A stretch of 64,000 bases of DNA, taken from positions 33,168 through 97,167 of the forward strand of contig NZ_JAQGJT010000151.1 in the NCBI RefSeq assembly GCF_028290495.1, written 5' to 3'. The DNA comes from Tardiphaga sp. (GTDB lineage Bacteria > Pseudomonadota > Alphaproteobacteria > Rhizobiales > Xanthobacteraceae). Every line of letters begins with the position of its first letter. The first letter of the stretch is position 1. The notes under the pieces are model-generated. The model was not told the origin of the DNA, did no database searches, and saw only the letters and a program-made list of their open reading frames with translations. A program made the position numbers and the translations under genes. Below, one piece after another: positions 26,283 through 35,254 of the stretch.

Positions 26283-27173
26283 ATGGAAACGCGGGCGAAC
26301 TTCGTCCTGATCGGAACTTTCACGCTGGCGGTGGTTGCCGCGGCGTTCGGCTTTGTCCTCTGGTTCCAGAATCTGCACTCGACCAAGCAGCGCGCTCCGC
26401 TGCGCATCGTGTTCGAAGGCTCTGCCTCCGGCCTGCGCAACGGCGGCAGCGTCACCTTCAACGGCATTCGGGTTGGCGAGGTGGTCTCGGTGAAGCTCGA
26501 CAATCCGCGTCGCGTGGTCGCGCTGACGATGGTCGAGAACAGCGCGCCGATCCGCAAGGACACGTTGGTCGGCCTCGAATTCCAGGGACTGACCGGCGTT
26601 GCCGCGATCTCGCTGAAGGGCGGCGACGAGAGCGCGCCGGCTACCCCGCTGGATGCCGACGGCGTCCCCGTGCTCACCGCGGATCCGGATTCCGTGCAGG
26701 ACATTTCACAGGCCATCAAGGCGACGCTGCTGAACGTCAACCGCATGGTCAACGAGAACCAGGAGTCGCTGAAGAACTCGATGCGCAACGTCGAGACCTT
26801 TACCGCGACGCTGGCGCGCAACTCCGAAGTCATCGACGGCATCATGCTGAAGATCGACAGCGTGATGGGCAAGACCGACGGGATCATGGGCAAGGCGGAC
26901 AGCGTGGTGGCGCGCACCGACAACATCCTGCTCGGCCTCGATGCACTGGCCGGCGGCAAGGACGGCGGCGAACTCACGGCAGCCGTGAAATCGTTTCATG
27001 AGCTGACCGAGAATCTCGACAGGCGGTCCGGCGCACTGATCCTCGATGGCCGCCGCACGCTGAGCGATATCAGTCGCGCCGTGAATAATCTTGACCGCAA
27101 CCCGACGCGTCTGCTGTTTGGCGCCGGCAACGGCAGCACGCCGGCCCCCGCGCCCGAGCAAAAACGGCGGTAG
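26283..27173 (+). CDS. mlaD: MCE-domain protein MlaD
   Basis: 296-aa periplasmic lipid-shuttle subunit. A single N-terminal anchor helix (FVLIGTFTLAVVAAAFGFVLWF, residues 6-27), then the MCE domain (residues about 40-120; GLRNGGSVTFNGIRVGEVVSVKL, GLTGVAAISLKGG), then a long helical tail (residues 150-270). The tail contains KIDSVMGKTDGIMGKADSVVARTDNILLGLDAL, an imperfect heptad-like repeat. The start is ATG 26283; upstream residues in the ORF belong to mlaF in another frame. No MlaC or ABC-type lipoprotein gene follows. Confidence 0.92.
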   Translation: METRANFVLIGTFTLAVVAAAFGFVLWFQNLHSTKQRAPLRIVFEGSASGLRNGGSVTFNGIRVGEVVSVKLDNPRRVVALTMVENSAPIRKDTLVGLEFQGLTGVAAISLKGGDESAPATPLDADGVPVLTADPDSVQDISQAIKATLLNVNRMVNENQESLKNSMRNVETFTATLARNSEVIDGIMLKIDSVMGKTDGIMGKADSVVARTDNILLGLDALAGGKDGGELTAAVKSFHELTENLDRRSGALILDGRRTLSDISRAVNNLDRNPTRLLFGAGNGSTPAPAPEQKRR

Positions 27174-27194
27174 TGACCGGGGGGCGACGCATGG

Positions 27195-28079
27195 ATGGCA
27201 TCTATGGATGACATGGACCGTCACACCATCGGCAATGGGCGCATCACCGCAACCATCAAGGCGGACGGCGCCGAACTCTGCTCGCTGAAGAATATCCACG
27301 GCCATGAAGTGATGTGGCAGGCCGGCCCCGAATGGCCCCGCCACGCGCCCATCCTGTTTCCGATCGTCGGTCGCCTCAAGGGCGACGTGCTGCGTCACCG
27401 CGGCCAGTCCTATGCAATGACCCAGCACGGCTTCGCCAGGGACCAGCGCTTTGCCTGGGCCGGGCAGGGGCCGGCTTCCTGCGCGTTGTCGCTGAGCGAC
27501 AATGAATCCAGTCGCGCCAGATATCCTTTCGCGTTTCGCCTCGACGTCGCTTACGCGACCGAAGGCGACTATCTCGTCATTCGCTACGCGATCACCAATA
27601 GCGGTGACGAGATGATGCCGGCCTCGATCGGCACCCATCCGGCGTTCAACTGGCCGCTGGTCGCGGGCGCCGACAAGGAAGACCACAGCATCGTTTTCGG
27701 CGTGGCCGAGCCGGCGCCGATCCGCCGTCTCGATGGTGGGCTGCTGCGTGCGCAGTCCGAACCCTCGCCGGTGCAGGGCGGCGCGCTGGCGCTGTCGGAG
27801 GCGCTGTTTGCCGAGGACGCTGTCATCATCGACCAACTCGCCTCGACCTCGCTGAGCTATAGCGGGCCGGGTGGGCCGACCATTGCGATGGACTGGCAGG
27901 GTTTCCACGAACTCGGCATCTGGTCGAAGCCATCCGGCGCGCCGTTTCTATGCATCGAGCCGTGGCAGGGCTGGGCGAGCCCCGCGGATTTCGACGGCGA
28001 ATTCGCCGACAAGCCCGGCGTGATGCATATCGCGGCCGGGCAAACCCGCCATTTCGTGCAGCGCATTGGCTTTTTGTAG
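27195..28079 (+). CDS. Aldose 1-epimerase family protein (YeaD/LacX-like)
   Basis: 294-aa galactose-mutarotase-fold protein. It shows ILFPIVGRLKGD near residue 54, the conserved His-containing QHGFARD near 76 and GTHPAFNWPL near 145 with a later CIEPWQGWASP. These match the LacX/YeaD-like branch rather than GalM itself. The physiological sugar is unknown. It follows mlaD by 21 bp and could be cotranscribed; several in-frame ATGs (27195, 27204, 27213) make the exact start uncertain. Confidence 0.85.
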   Translation: MASMDDMDRHTIGNGRITATIKADGAELCSLKNIHGHEVMWQAGPEWPRHAPILFPIVGRLKGDVLRHRGQSYAMTQHGFARDQRFAWAGQGPASCALSLSDNESSRARYPFAFRLDVAYATEGDYLVIRYAITNSGDEMMPASIGTHPAFNWPLVAGADKEDHSIVFGVAEPAPIRRLDGGLLRAQSEPSPVQGGALALSEALFAEDAVIIDQLASTSLSYSGPGGPTIAMDWQGFHELGIWSKPSGAPFLCIEPWQGWASPADFDGEFADKPGVMHIAAGQTRHFVQRIGFL

Positions 28080-28129
28080 GCGCGGTTGGCGCTAATATTT
28101 CAGGTGCAAGCGTTGCCACGGGCGCCGTC

Positions 28130-28292
28130 TCTTTTCCCTCCCCCTTGCGGGGAGGGTGGCCGGCCGAAGGCCGGTCGGGTGGGGGTGCCGCAGGCGCCGG
28201 AGCCCGCGGCACTCCCACCCCGGCCTCCACTCCGAACGATGCTGTCGCATCGTCCTCCGTTCGGCCGACCCTCACTGCAAAGGGGAGGGAGA
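28130..28292. repeat. Long imperfect inverted repeat (CCCTCCCC type)
   Basis: The 309-bp gap after the epimerase-like gene holds a large palindrome: TTTTCCCTCCCCCTTGCGGG pairs imperfectly with GCAAAGGGGAGGGAGA, with nested arms such as GGCCGGCCGAAGGCCGG. This is a dispersed intergenic repeat of the type common in this family of bacteria; I see no gene in it. Confidence 0.6.
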
Positions 28293-28333
28293 CCATTGGC
28301 CGCCGGGCGTCACACGTTTCCGACATCAACTAC

Positions 28334-28370
28334 ACAAAAAAACGGAGGCATCGCTGCCTCCGCTTTTTCG
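28334..28370. terminator. Bidirectional rho-independent terminator
   Basis: CGGAGGCA / TGCCTCCG stem with a TCGC loop (28343-28362), preceded by seven As and followed by CTTTTTC. It works for both the rightward epimerase-like gene and the leftward GPR-like gene ending at 28389. Confidence 0.85.
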
Positions 28371-28388
28371 TTCTGATATGCGCCGAGC

Positions 28389-31300
28389 CTATCCGAGGCG
28401 TCCTGCGGAGTGCGCGAGCAGGGTGTAGACCAGCCCGGTTTCCGAGGTCAGGTGGCCGCGCAGCGCCGCCGGGCCGCGTTCGTCGCGGGCGACTTCGTCG
28501 AGCAGTCGTTCGAACTCGGTGATGTACCGGTCCACCGTCTGCTTGAACGGGCGGTCGGAACGATACTTGCGGCTGACTTCGTCGAAGGCTTTCTGGCCAG
28601 CCGGCGTGTAGAGCCGCTTGCTGAAGGCCTTGCGCTCACCGCGCTGGTAGCGATCCCACATCTCGGCAGCCAGCGTGCGGTCCATCAGCCGGCCGATGTC
28701 GAGCGACAGCGACTCCAGCGGATTGGCCGAGGCTGCGGGCTGCGGAGCGGGCGCGCGGCGCTGCGGTTCGCGGTCTTCCTCGTCCTGGTCGGCGCGGCCG
28801 AGCAGGTCCGACAGCCAGCCATCGCGGCCCTGGTCGGAACCGGCGGGGGCCACCGGCGGCGCTTCGGTGCGGCGCGGGCTGCCGATATCCGGCATCGGCA
28901 GGCTCGACGCGCTGCCGATCGGGGCGCGAGGGGCGGGACGCGGCGCCGACTCTTGGCGTGCAACCGGTTCGCTGCGCGCGCTCTGTTCGCTACGCGAGCT
29001 CTGTTCGCTGCGCGAGCTTGCCGTCGCCATCATGGGCTCTTCCTCACGCACCACGCTGGCGCGGTTGGTCGTGACCACGTCGACGCCGCGGCCGTGCCGG
29101 GCAACGATCCGGTTCAGCTCGGCCAATGCCTCGATCTGGTCGACGATCACCTTGCGCATCTGCGCAGTGCTCTCGGCGGCCTCCTGCGGCATCTCGAACA
29201 CGCCACGGCGCAATTCGCCGCGGGTGTTTTCCAGCTCGTTGTGCATCTCGGCAGCCATCGACTTCATGCTCGCCACCATCGAGGCGAACTTGTCGGCCGA
29301 CTGCTTGAACATCGCATCGGCTTCCTGGGTGCCCTGCTGGTAGATCTCGTTCATCGACTGCGAGGTCAGGCGACGCTCTTCCTCGGCGGCCGTGCGCACA
29401 GCCTCGAACTGGCGGGTGATCGCCGTCGAGCCGGCGCCAGCGGTTTCGGCGACGATGCGGGCGATGTCGCGGGCGCGTTCTTCGGCCGCGGCCAGCGAGT
29501 CGTCGAGCAGGCCCGTGAAGCGGGTCAGGCGCTCATCGAGATCGTTGGTGCGCGCGTCGATGGTGGTGACCAGCGATTCCAGTGCGGACTTGCGTTCGTT
29601 GACCGAGACCGTGGTGTTGCGGTTGCTCTGTTCGACCAGGGCCGAGGCATCAACCAGCGCGCGGCCGTGGCTTTCGAATTCAGTCGACAGCGAGCCGAGA
29701 TCTTCCAGCGCACGGGAGGTCTTGGTGGTGAACACCGTGAGCTGGTCTTCCAGCGTCTGCGTCGCCAGACCGTTGCGCGAGGTCACGTCGTTCATCGTCG
29801 ACACGAAGTCGGCGACGCGGGTGACGAGTGCGCGCTCCAGCGAGTTGAGGTTGTCGTGGGCGCCGGTGAGGACTTCCTGCAGCAGGATGTTGCCCTCGCG
29901 CAGCCGCTCGAACAGAGCGACGGTGTCGGTGCGCAGGATCTTGCTGGTTTCCTGCATCTCGGTGACGGCCGCGATCGAAACCTGTCGCGACTGCTCGATG
30001 GCCGAGCGCGAGCTGGCTTCGAGATCCTTCAGCGACTTGTTGACGGCGCCGGAGGCCAGTTCGCCGGCGGTGGTGATGCTGCGGGCGACATCCGAGGAGT
30101 TGGTGACCATCGTCTGGGCGAAGGTCTGGCCGCGGCTCTCGATCGCCTTGAGCGCATCGGCGGTGACGCGGTCGATATCGACGGTGAGCTGATTGGCCTT
30201 GGAGCCCAGCGCATCGACCAGCGAACCGCGCTTGGCATCGACCATCTGCGACAGACGATCGGTCTGCTGCTGCACATAGGTGACGATCTCGTCGGTCTTG
30301 CCGGTCATCGTGGTGCCGAAGCTGCCCGAGGCGGCGAACACCGAACGCTCGATCTCCGACGACGTCGTCTTGATCTTGGTGGTGATCTCGTTGGAGACCG
30401 CGACCAGCGAGGTCTGCGCGGCAAGCGCGCTGGCCTGGATGTTCTCGGTGGTGTTGGCGGTGACGGCCGTCAGCGAACGCTCCATATCGGCGGAGATCGC
30501 CTTCATCTGGCTGGCGCTGTCTGCTGACGACGAGGTCAGCGAGACCTGCACTTCGCGGGCGCTGCCGAGGATCGCTGCGGCGGCGTCGGCGCCCGCAGCC
30601 GTCAGGCTGCGTTCGACGTCGGTGGCCAGTGACTTGACCTGGCTGGTGGCATCCGCGGAAGCATTGACCAGCGTGGTCTGCGCTTCGCGGGCGCCAGCGA
30701 CGATGGACTCGGCGGTAGCGTTGCCGGCGGCGGTAAGGCTGCGTTCGACATCCGCGGTGAGGTTGCGGACGTGGTCGGCGGCTTCGGTCGAGACCGCGGC
30801 CAGAGTGGACTGCGCTTCACGGGCGCTGGCGATGATCGCGTCGGCGGTGGAGCTGCCGGCGCTGGTCAGGCTGCGCTCGACATCGGCTGCGAGATTGCGG
30901 ACGTGGGTGGAGGCTTCCGACGAGGCGTCGATCAGCGACGACTGCACGTTGCGGCTGCTGGCCAGGATCGACTCCGCGGTGGCGGTGCCGGCGGCGATCA
31001 GCGTGCGTTCGACATCCGCGGCAAGGCTGCGGATCTGCTGCGAGGCGTCGTTGGAGGCCGAGACCAGCGTGCTCTGCGCGGCGCGGGCGCCGGCGAGAAC
31101 GGAGTCGGCGGTCGCCGAACCGGCGGCGGTGAGCGTGCGCTCGACGTCGGCCGACAGCGACTGGATCTGGTTGGCGACCTCGGTCGAGGTGGCCAGCAGG
31201 GTCGACTGGGCTTCGCGGGCGCCGGTCGTGAAGGAGGCTGCGGTGTTGGTACCGGCCAGGGTGAGCGTGCGCTCGAGGTTGGCGGACAGCGATTCGATCT

Positions 31301-34076
31301 GGCCGGCGACTGCGGTGGAAGTGGCCACCAGCGTCGACTGCGCGTCGTGTGCCCCACCGAGCATCGAGGCCGCGGTGGCGGCGCCGGCAGCGATGAGGGT
31401 GCGTTCGACATCGGCCGACAGCGACTTGATCTGCAGCGATGCCTCGGTGGAGGAGTCGATCAGCGTGGTCTGGGCTTCGCGGGCGCTCGACAGGATCGAA
31501 CTGGCGGCGTTGGCGCCGACCGCGGTCAACGTGGCCTCGACTTCGCTCGCGGTTTGCTTGAGCTGGCCGCCGACATCGCCGGAGATGGAGAGCAGCGATT
31601 CCTGCGCGGCACGGGTGCCGGCCTGAATGGTCTCGCTGGTCGAGACGACGAGATGCGTGAGCGAGCGTTCGGCGTCCTCGACGTGGCTCTTGATGCCGGA
31701 CGAGAGTTCTTCGGCACGCGCCATCAGCGAATCGCTGGCGCTGCGGCCGGACGTCTCGATGCGGCCGGCGACGGCCTCGATGCGCGAGCCGAGCAGGTCC
31801 TCGAACTGGCCGACGCGGGTGTCGATCTCGCCGGCGACGACGCTGACCCGGGTCTCGAAGCCCTGATGGATGGACTGGAAGCGCGCGGTGATGCTGTCGG
31901 TCAGGTAGTTGCTGCGGTGGTCGATCGCTTCGGTCACATCGCCGATGCGGCGGTCGATCGCGTCGATGGCCTGCGTGGTGCCTTCGGTCAGCGTCGTGGT
32001 GAAGTAGCTGAGGCGGTCGTCGATCGCGTGGATCGCCTGCACGGCGCCTTCGGTCAGCGACGACGTCAGGTGGGTGAGGCGGGCGTCGACCGTGCTGACG
32101 GCCAGGTTGGCGCCGTCGGTCAGGGTGGACGCGAGATGGGTGAGACGGGCATCGACCGAATTGACGGCCTGGACCGCGCCGTCCGACAGCGACACCGAGA
32201 GGTTCTCGAGCCGGTCTTCAATGGTTGCGGTGACCGACTGCGCGCGGGCGTCGAAGGCCTGTTCGAGGTTCTTGAGGCGACCATCGACGCTCTCGTCGAA
32301 CGTCTTGATCTTGTCGTCGAGCGACGTGTCGAGCGTGGAGACGCGCGAGCCGAACGTGGTTTCGAATTCGACCAGGCGCGCATCCAGCGAGGCGCTGATG
32401 GCGCCGCTGTTGGAGGTCACGCGGGTGTCGAAGGTGTCGACATAGCTCTTCAGCGTATCGTTGATGTCCTGGGTACGCTGGCCGAGGCGATCGACGACTT
32501 CGCCGCCGAAGGTCTTCACGGTGCGGTCGAATTCCGAGATGTGGCGGGTGATCAGCGCGCCGAGCGTACCGCTGTCGCGCGAAAACTTCTCGGCGAGTTC
32601 CGAGCCCTGGTCGCGGACCAGTTCGTCGAAGGAGTTCATCTGCAGCGCGAGCGTGTCGTGCGCGGTTTCGGTCTGGCTGGCGACCCTGGCGACCAGCGCG
32701 TTGACGGTGACGTCGAGCGCTTCGGAGGCCTTGTCGCCGCTGTTAAGGATGCGGGTGGCCAAGCGATTGCCGGCGTCGTCGATCTTGCTGACCAGATCGC
32801 TGCTGCGCAGTTCCAGTTCGAGCAGCAGGGAGTCGCTGGAATTCTTCAGGGAGTCGTGGACCTGCTCGGTGCGATCCGAAACGCGATCGACGATGCCCGC
32901 GGAACGCGCCTCGAAATCGTTGGTGATGCGGTCGATGCGGTCGTTCAGCATCTCGTGGACGCGGTCGGCGAGATCGACGAATTCGTCGTGGACATGGCCG
33001 GTCTTGAAATTCAGGCTGGTGGTCAGGCGTTCGCTGGCATCGAGCACCGCACGGGTGGTTTCCGCGCTGGCTTCTTCGAGCCGGTCGAGCAGGTCACCGC
33101 CGCGTTCGCCGAGCGCCAGGATCATGTTGTCGCCGGCATTGCTGAGCGCATTGGTGATGTGGGAGCCGCGCTCTTCGAGAGCGCCGGTGATCGACTTGGC
33201 GACTTCATCGACGCGCGAGGCGATCGCATCTGAAATCAGTGCGATGTCGTGGCGCAGATCGATCTGCACGCCGGAGATGGCGCTGCGGACCTGCTCGGCC
33301 TGGCCGACCAGATTGTCGCGTTGATGCGCGATGTCCTGCAGCAGCGCGCGGATGCGGACTTCGTTGTCGGAGTAGGCGCGTTCCAGTGCGGAGACTTCGT
33401 TGGTGACGAGGGCCTCGAGTTCGCCGGCGCGTGCGATCGCGCGCTCGACGCCATCGCCCATCGCCGCGACTTCGCGGCGGATCGCCTGACCGACGGTGAC
33501 CATCGAATCGCTGGCCGCGCCCTCGGGCTCGGAAAAGCGGATCGCGACCTGCGCCATCGACTGCGCGATCATGCGCAGTTCCTGGCCGCGCCAGGCGAGG
33601 CTGGCGAGGAAGTAGAACAACAGCACGGGTGCAAAGAACAACACGGCGAGGCCGGCCAGCGCCAGCGTGCCGCCCGAGCCCTGGCCGATGAAGGCCTGCA
33701 GCGACGGCAGGAACGCGATGGTGAGCAAACCGGCGCCGACAATCCAGACACCGGCGAACAGGGTGGCGAGCGTGTAAACGTTGCGGGCGGGGCGGCCCTT
33801 CTGGATTGCTTGCAGGATCTGGCCGATGGTTTCGCGGTCGTCATTGGCCGGGCGGCGCGAGAAGCGCGCTTCGTCGGGCGTGTCGAAACTCGGACGGTCG
33901 GTGATGCGCGCCTCGAAGGCGCTTTCGTCATAGGCCGTGCTGGAAACCGTATTGTCGTGGCGAACAGCGGATGGATCGCGATCGGTCATCGGTGCATCGC
34001 TGATGTTCAGTGCTTCCTGAATGGCAGACAGCGCAACTTCCGTCGGATCCTTGGCCTTCTTTGTAATGTTTGCCAT
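28389..34076 (-). CDS. Giant membrane-anchored coiled-coil repeat protein, GPR-like (growth pole ring)
   Basis: 1,895-aa protein. Residues 1-85 are disordered; two hydrophobic helices follow (about 90-150, LATLFAGVWIVGAGLLTIAF and LALAGLAVLFFAPVLLFYFLASL). The remaining ~1,700 residues are almost wholly helical, with ten tandem 44-residue units (30357-31676) and 22-residue units (about 31950-32215), apolipoprotein-like periodicities. A disordered Pro/Ser/Arg stretch and a compact C-terminal segment (DRTLAAEMWDRYQRGERKAFSKRLYTPAGQKAFDEVSRKY) close it. Architecture and size match the growth pole ring protein of Agrobacterium, needed for polar growth. ATG 34076 has GGGACAG upstream. The name is inferred from architecture. 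Confidence 0.75.
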   Translation of the reverse strand: MANITKKAKDPTEVALSAIQEALNISDAPMTDRDPSAVRHDNTVSSTAYDESAFEARITDRPSFDTPDEARFSRRPANDDRETIGQILQAIQKGRPARNVYTLATLFAGVWIVGAGLLTIAFLPSLQAFIGQGSGGTLALAGLAVLFFAPVLLFYFLASLAWRGQELRMIAQSMAQVAIRFSEPEGAASDSMVTVGQAIRREVAAMGDGVERAIARAGELEALVTNEVSALERAYSDNEVRIRALLQDIAHQRDNLVGQAEQVRSAISGVQIDLRHDIALISDAIASRVDEVAKSITGALEERGSHITNALSNAGDNMILALGERGGDLLDRLEEASAETTRAVLDASERLTTSLNFKTGHVHDEFVDLADRVHEMLNDRIDRITNDFEARSAGIVDRVSDRTEQVHDSLKNSSDSLLLELELRSSDLVSKIDDAGNRLATRILNSGDKASEALDVTVNALVARVASQTETAHDTLALQMNSFDELVRDQGSELAEKFSRDSGTLGALITRHISEFDRTVKTFGGEVVDRLGQRTQDINDTLKSYVDTFDTRVTSNSGAISASLDARLVEFETTFGSRVSTLDTSLDDKIKTFDESVDGRLKNLEQAFDARAQSVTATIEDRLENLSVSLSDGAVQAVNSVDARLTHLASTLTDGANLAVSTVDARLTHLTSSLTEGAVQAIHAIDDRLSYFTTTLTEGTTQAIDAIDRRIGDVTEAIDHRSNYLTDSITARFQSIHQGFETRVSVVAGEIDTRVGQFEDLLGSRIEAVAGRIETSGRSASDSLMARAEELSSGIKSHVEDAERSLTHLVVSTSETIQAGTRAAQESLLSISGDVGGQLKQTASEVEATLTAVGANAASSILSSAREAQTTLIDSSTEASLQIKSLSADVERTLIAAGAATAASMLGGAHDAQSTLVATSTAVAGQIESLSANLERTLTLAGTNTAASFTTGAREAQSTLLATSTEVANQIQSLSADVERTLTAAGSATADSVLAGARAAQSTLVSASNDASQQIRSLAADVERTLIAAGTATAESILASSRNVQSSLIDASSEASTHVRNLAADVERSLTSAGSSTADAIIASAREAQSTLAAVSTEAADHVRNLTADVERSLTAAGNATAESIVAGAREAQTTLVNASADATSQVKSLATDVERSLTAAGADAAAAILGSAREVQVSLTSSSADSASQMKAISADMERSLTAVTANTTENIQASALAAQTSLVAVSNEITTKIKTTSSEIERSVFAASGSFGTTMTGKTDEIVTYVQQQTDRLSQMVDAKRGSLVDALGSKANQLTVDIDRVTADALKAIESRGQTFAQTMVTNSSDVARSITTAGELASGAVNKSLKDLEASSRSAIEQSRQVSIAAVTEMQETSKILRTDTVALFERLREGNILLQEVLTGAHDNLNSLERALVTRVADFVSTMNDVTSRNGLATQTLEDQLTVFTTKTSRALEDLGSLSTEFESHGRALVDASALVEQSNRNTTVSVNERKSALESLVTTIDARTNDLDERLTRFTGLLDDSLAAAEERARDIARIVAETAGAGSTAITRQFEAVRTAAEEERRLTSQSMNEIYQQGTQEADAMFKQSADKFASMVASMKSMAAEMHNELENTRGELRRGVFEMPQEAAESTAQMRKVIVDQIEALAELNRIVARHGRGVDVVTTNRASVVREEEPMMATASSRSEQSSRSEQSARSEPVARQESAPRPAPRAPIGSASSLPMPDIGSPRRTEAPPVAPAGSDQGRDGWLSDLLGRADQDEEDREPQRRAPAPQPAASANPLESLSLDIGRLMDRTLAAEMWDRYQRGERKAFSKRLYTPAGQKAFDEVSRKYRSDRPFKQTVDRYITEFERLLDEVARDERGPAALRGHLTSETGLVYTLLAHSAGRLG
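30357..31676 (-). repeat. Ten tandem 132-bp units encoding 44-residue helical repeats
   Basis: Inside the GPR-like gene, ten consecutive 44-codon units can be aligned by the anchor DVERSLTAAG and the following AREAQSTL; none is identical. 44 is four times 11, the period of apolipoprotein-type amphipathic helices. The units are in frame throughout, so copy number could change by recombination without breaking the gene. Confidence 0.85.
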
Positions 34077-34465
34077 GTTCTGTCCCACGCCCCTTGTTTA
34101 CGCATCCGGAAACACCGCCCGATCACTCGCTACACAAGGGAACTTGCCCTGGTGTACCCCGCGAGAATCGTTACGAACTGCCGGTCGCTCGGCTTGTCCG
34201 CTACTTCCGCAAACATCCTATTGGCTTGGTCGCGCGAATGAAATGGATTCGGTTAAGACATTCTTAATCATCGTTAACAGCGCAGGCCGGTAACACCTTG
34301 CTGCTACTTAAATAACCGGGGTTCTTCGTTCAACCGTGGCGAAACTTCGTCAAAAACACGTCGAACCGACGTCATGTACGCGAAACGTTCCGTTAACCAA
34401 TTCTGTGGTTGGCTGCCGAAAATCGCCGCCGGATCGCCCGGCGGACGGTCATCTGGGTCATCATC
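34077..34465. other. 389-bp divergent control region between GPR-like gene and Hpt gene
   Basis: No gene is supported here. The region is noticeably AT-richer in its middle and holds several TTAA motifs, including a complete CtrA-type site (listed separately) and a TTAACCA half site at about 34395. It must contain the promoters of both divergent genes. Confidence 0.6.
34253..34267. promoter_or_regulatory. CtrA-type binding site (TTAA-N7-TTAA)
   Basis: TTAAGACATTCTTAA is an exact match to the alphaproteobacterial CtrA consensus of two TTAA halves with a 7-base spacer. A further GTTAAC occurs 6 bp downstream. It lies between a polar-growth-type gene and an Hpt gene, both plausible cell-cycle targets. 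Confidence 0.6.
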
Positions 34466-34834
34466 ATGGCGTTGCACATCGAACAGGTTCAATGGATGCC
34501 GTCGCCGCCGCTCGCTCCCGATGATGGTCCGATCGACCGTGCGCATCTGCATCGCATGACGCTCGGCGATGCCGCGCTGGAGCGCGAGGTACTGGCGATG
34601 TTCGCGGCGCAAGCCGTCGGTCTGCTGGATGAACTGTCCAGCCTCCCATCCAATGTCGCCGCCCTGACGCACAAGCTGAAGGGCTCGGCGCAAGGTGTCG
34701 GCGCGTTCCGTGTCGCGGAAGCCGCCGAATGGCTTGAAACCGCAGGAAGCGATGCCGGGCAGGCCCTGATGGCGCTGAACGACGCGGTGGCCGAGGCGCG
34801 CTCGGCGATTGACGGTATTCTCAGGCGCTCCTGA
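34466..34834 (+). CDS. Single-domain Hpt (histidine phosphotransfer) protein
   Basis: 122-aa protein with one Hpt domain. The phosphorylatable His lies in the H-box ALTHKLKGSAQGVGAFRVAEAAE (about residues 66-88). Hpt proteins relay phosphate between a hybrid kinase and a response regulator; no kinase or receiver gene is next to it, so partners are encoded elsewhere. Start ATG 34466 (MALHIEQVQW) was chosen as the first ATG of the frame. It is divergent from the GPR-like gene. Confidence 0.85.
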   Translation: MALHIEQVQWMPSPPLAPDDGPIDRAHLHRMTLGDAALEREVLAMFAAQAVGLLDELSSLPSNVAALTHKLKGSAQGVGAFRVAEAAEWLETAGSDAGQALMALNDAVAEARSAIDGILRRS

Positions 34835-34933
34835 ACGCCGCGCTTCGCCCAGCTTTTCGCGCCGGCCCGCTGGCGCGATCCGGATCGAGCCGTTATAGGA
34901 CACCGGTATCTTCCTTCCGGCAGCGCGAGCATC

Positions 34934-35254
34934 ATGGCCAAGATAAACTTTGTCGATCATTCCGGTGAAACCCGCACCATCGAAGCCGAAACCGGCTCGA
35001 CCGTGATGGAAGTGGCGATCCGCAATTCGATTCCGGGCATTGAAGCCGAATGCGGCGGCGCCTGCGCTTGCGCGACCTGCCATGTCTATGTCGATGAAGC
35101 CTGGCGCGAGAAGGTCGGCGCGCCGACCCCGATGGAAGAGGACATGCTGGACTTCGGCTACGACATCAAGCCGAACTCGCGGCTGTCGTGCCAGATCAAG
35201 ATCACCGATGCGCTCGATGGCCTCGTGATCATGACGCCGGAGCGTCAGGCCTAA
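34934..35254 (+). CDS. 2Fe-2S ferredoxin, adrenodoxin type
   Basis: 106-aa [2Fe-2S] ferredoxin of the adrenodoxin/FdxB class. Cluster ligands: CGGACACATC (C-x5-C-x2-C) at about residues 40-49 and a fourth Cys in RLSCQIKI near 86. It transfers electrons to partners such as P450s or iron-sulfur assembly factors; no partner gene is beside it. Its stop overlaps the convergent hydrolase gene by 4 bp. Confidence 0.93.
   Translation: MAKINFVDHSGETRTIEAETGSTVMEVAIRNSIPGIEAECGGACACATCHVYVDEAWREKVGAPTPMEEDMLDFGYDIKPNSRLSCQIKITDALDGLVIMTPERQA

Noticed and set aside
30357-31676. Regularly spaced repeats as a possible CRISPR array
   Set aside because: The units are 132 bp, diverged, contiguous and in frame within a coding sequence; there are no short identical repeats with unique spacers.
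30771-33233. 820-aa + strand ORF opposite the GPR-like gene (also 28410..30527, 705 aa)
   Set aside because: Both are antisense shadows of a highly repetitive GC-rich gene on the minus strand. Their sequences are Gly/Arg/Asp-rich with no recognisable domain, and the repeats they show mirror the real protein's repeats.
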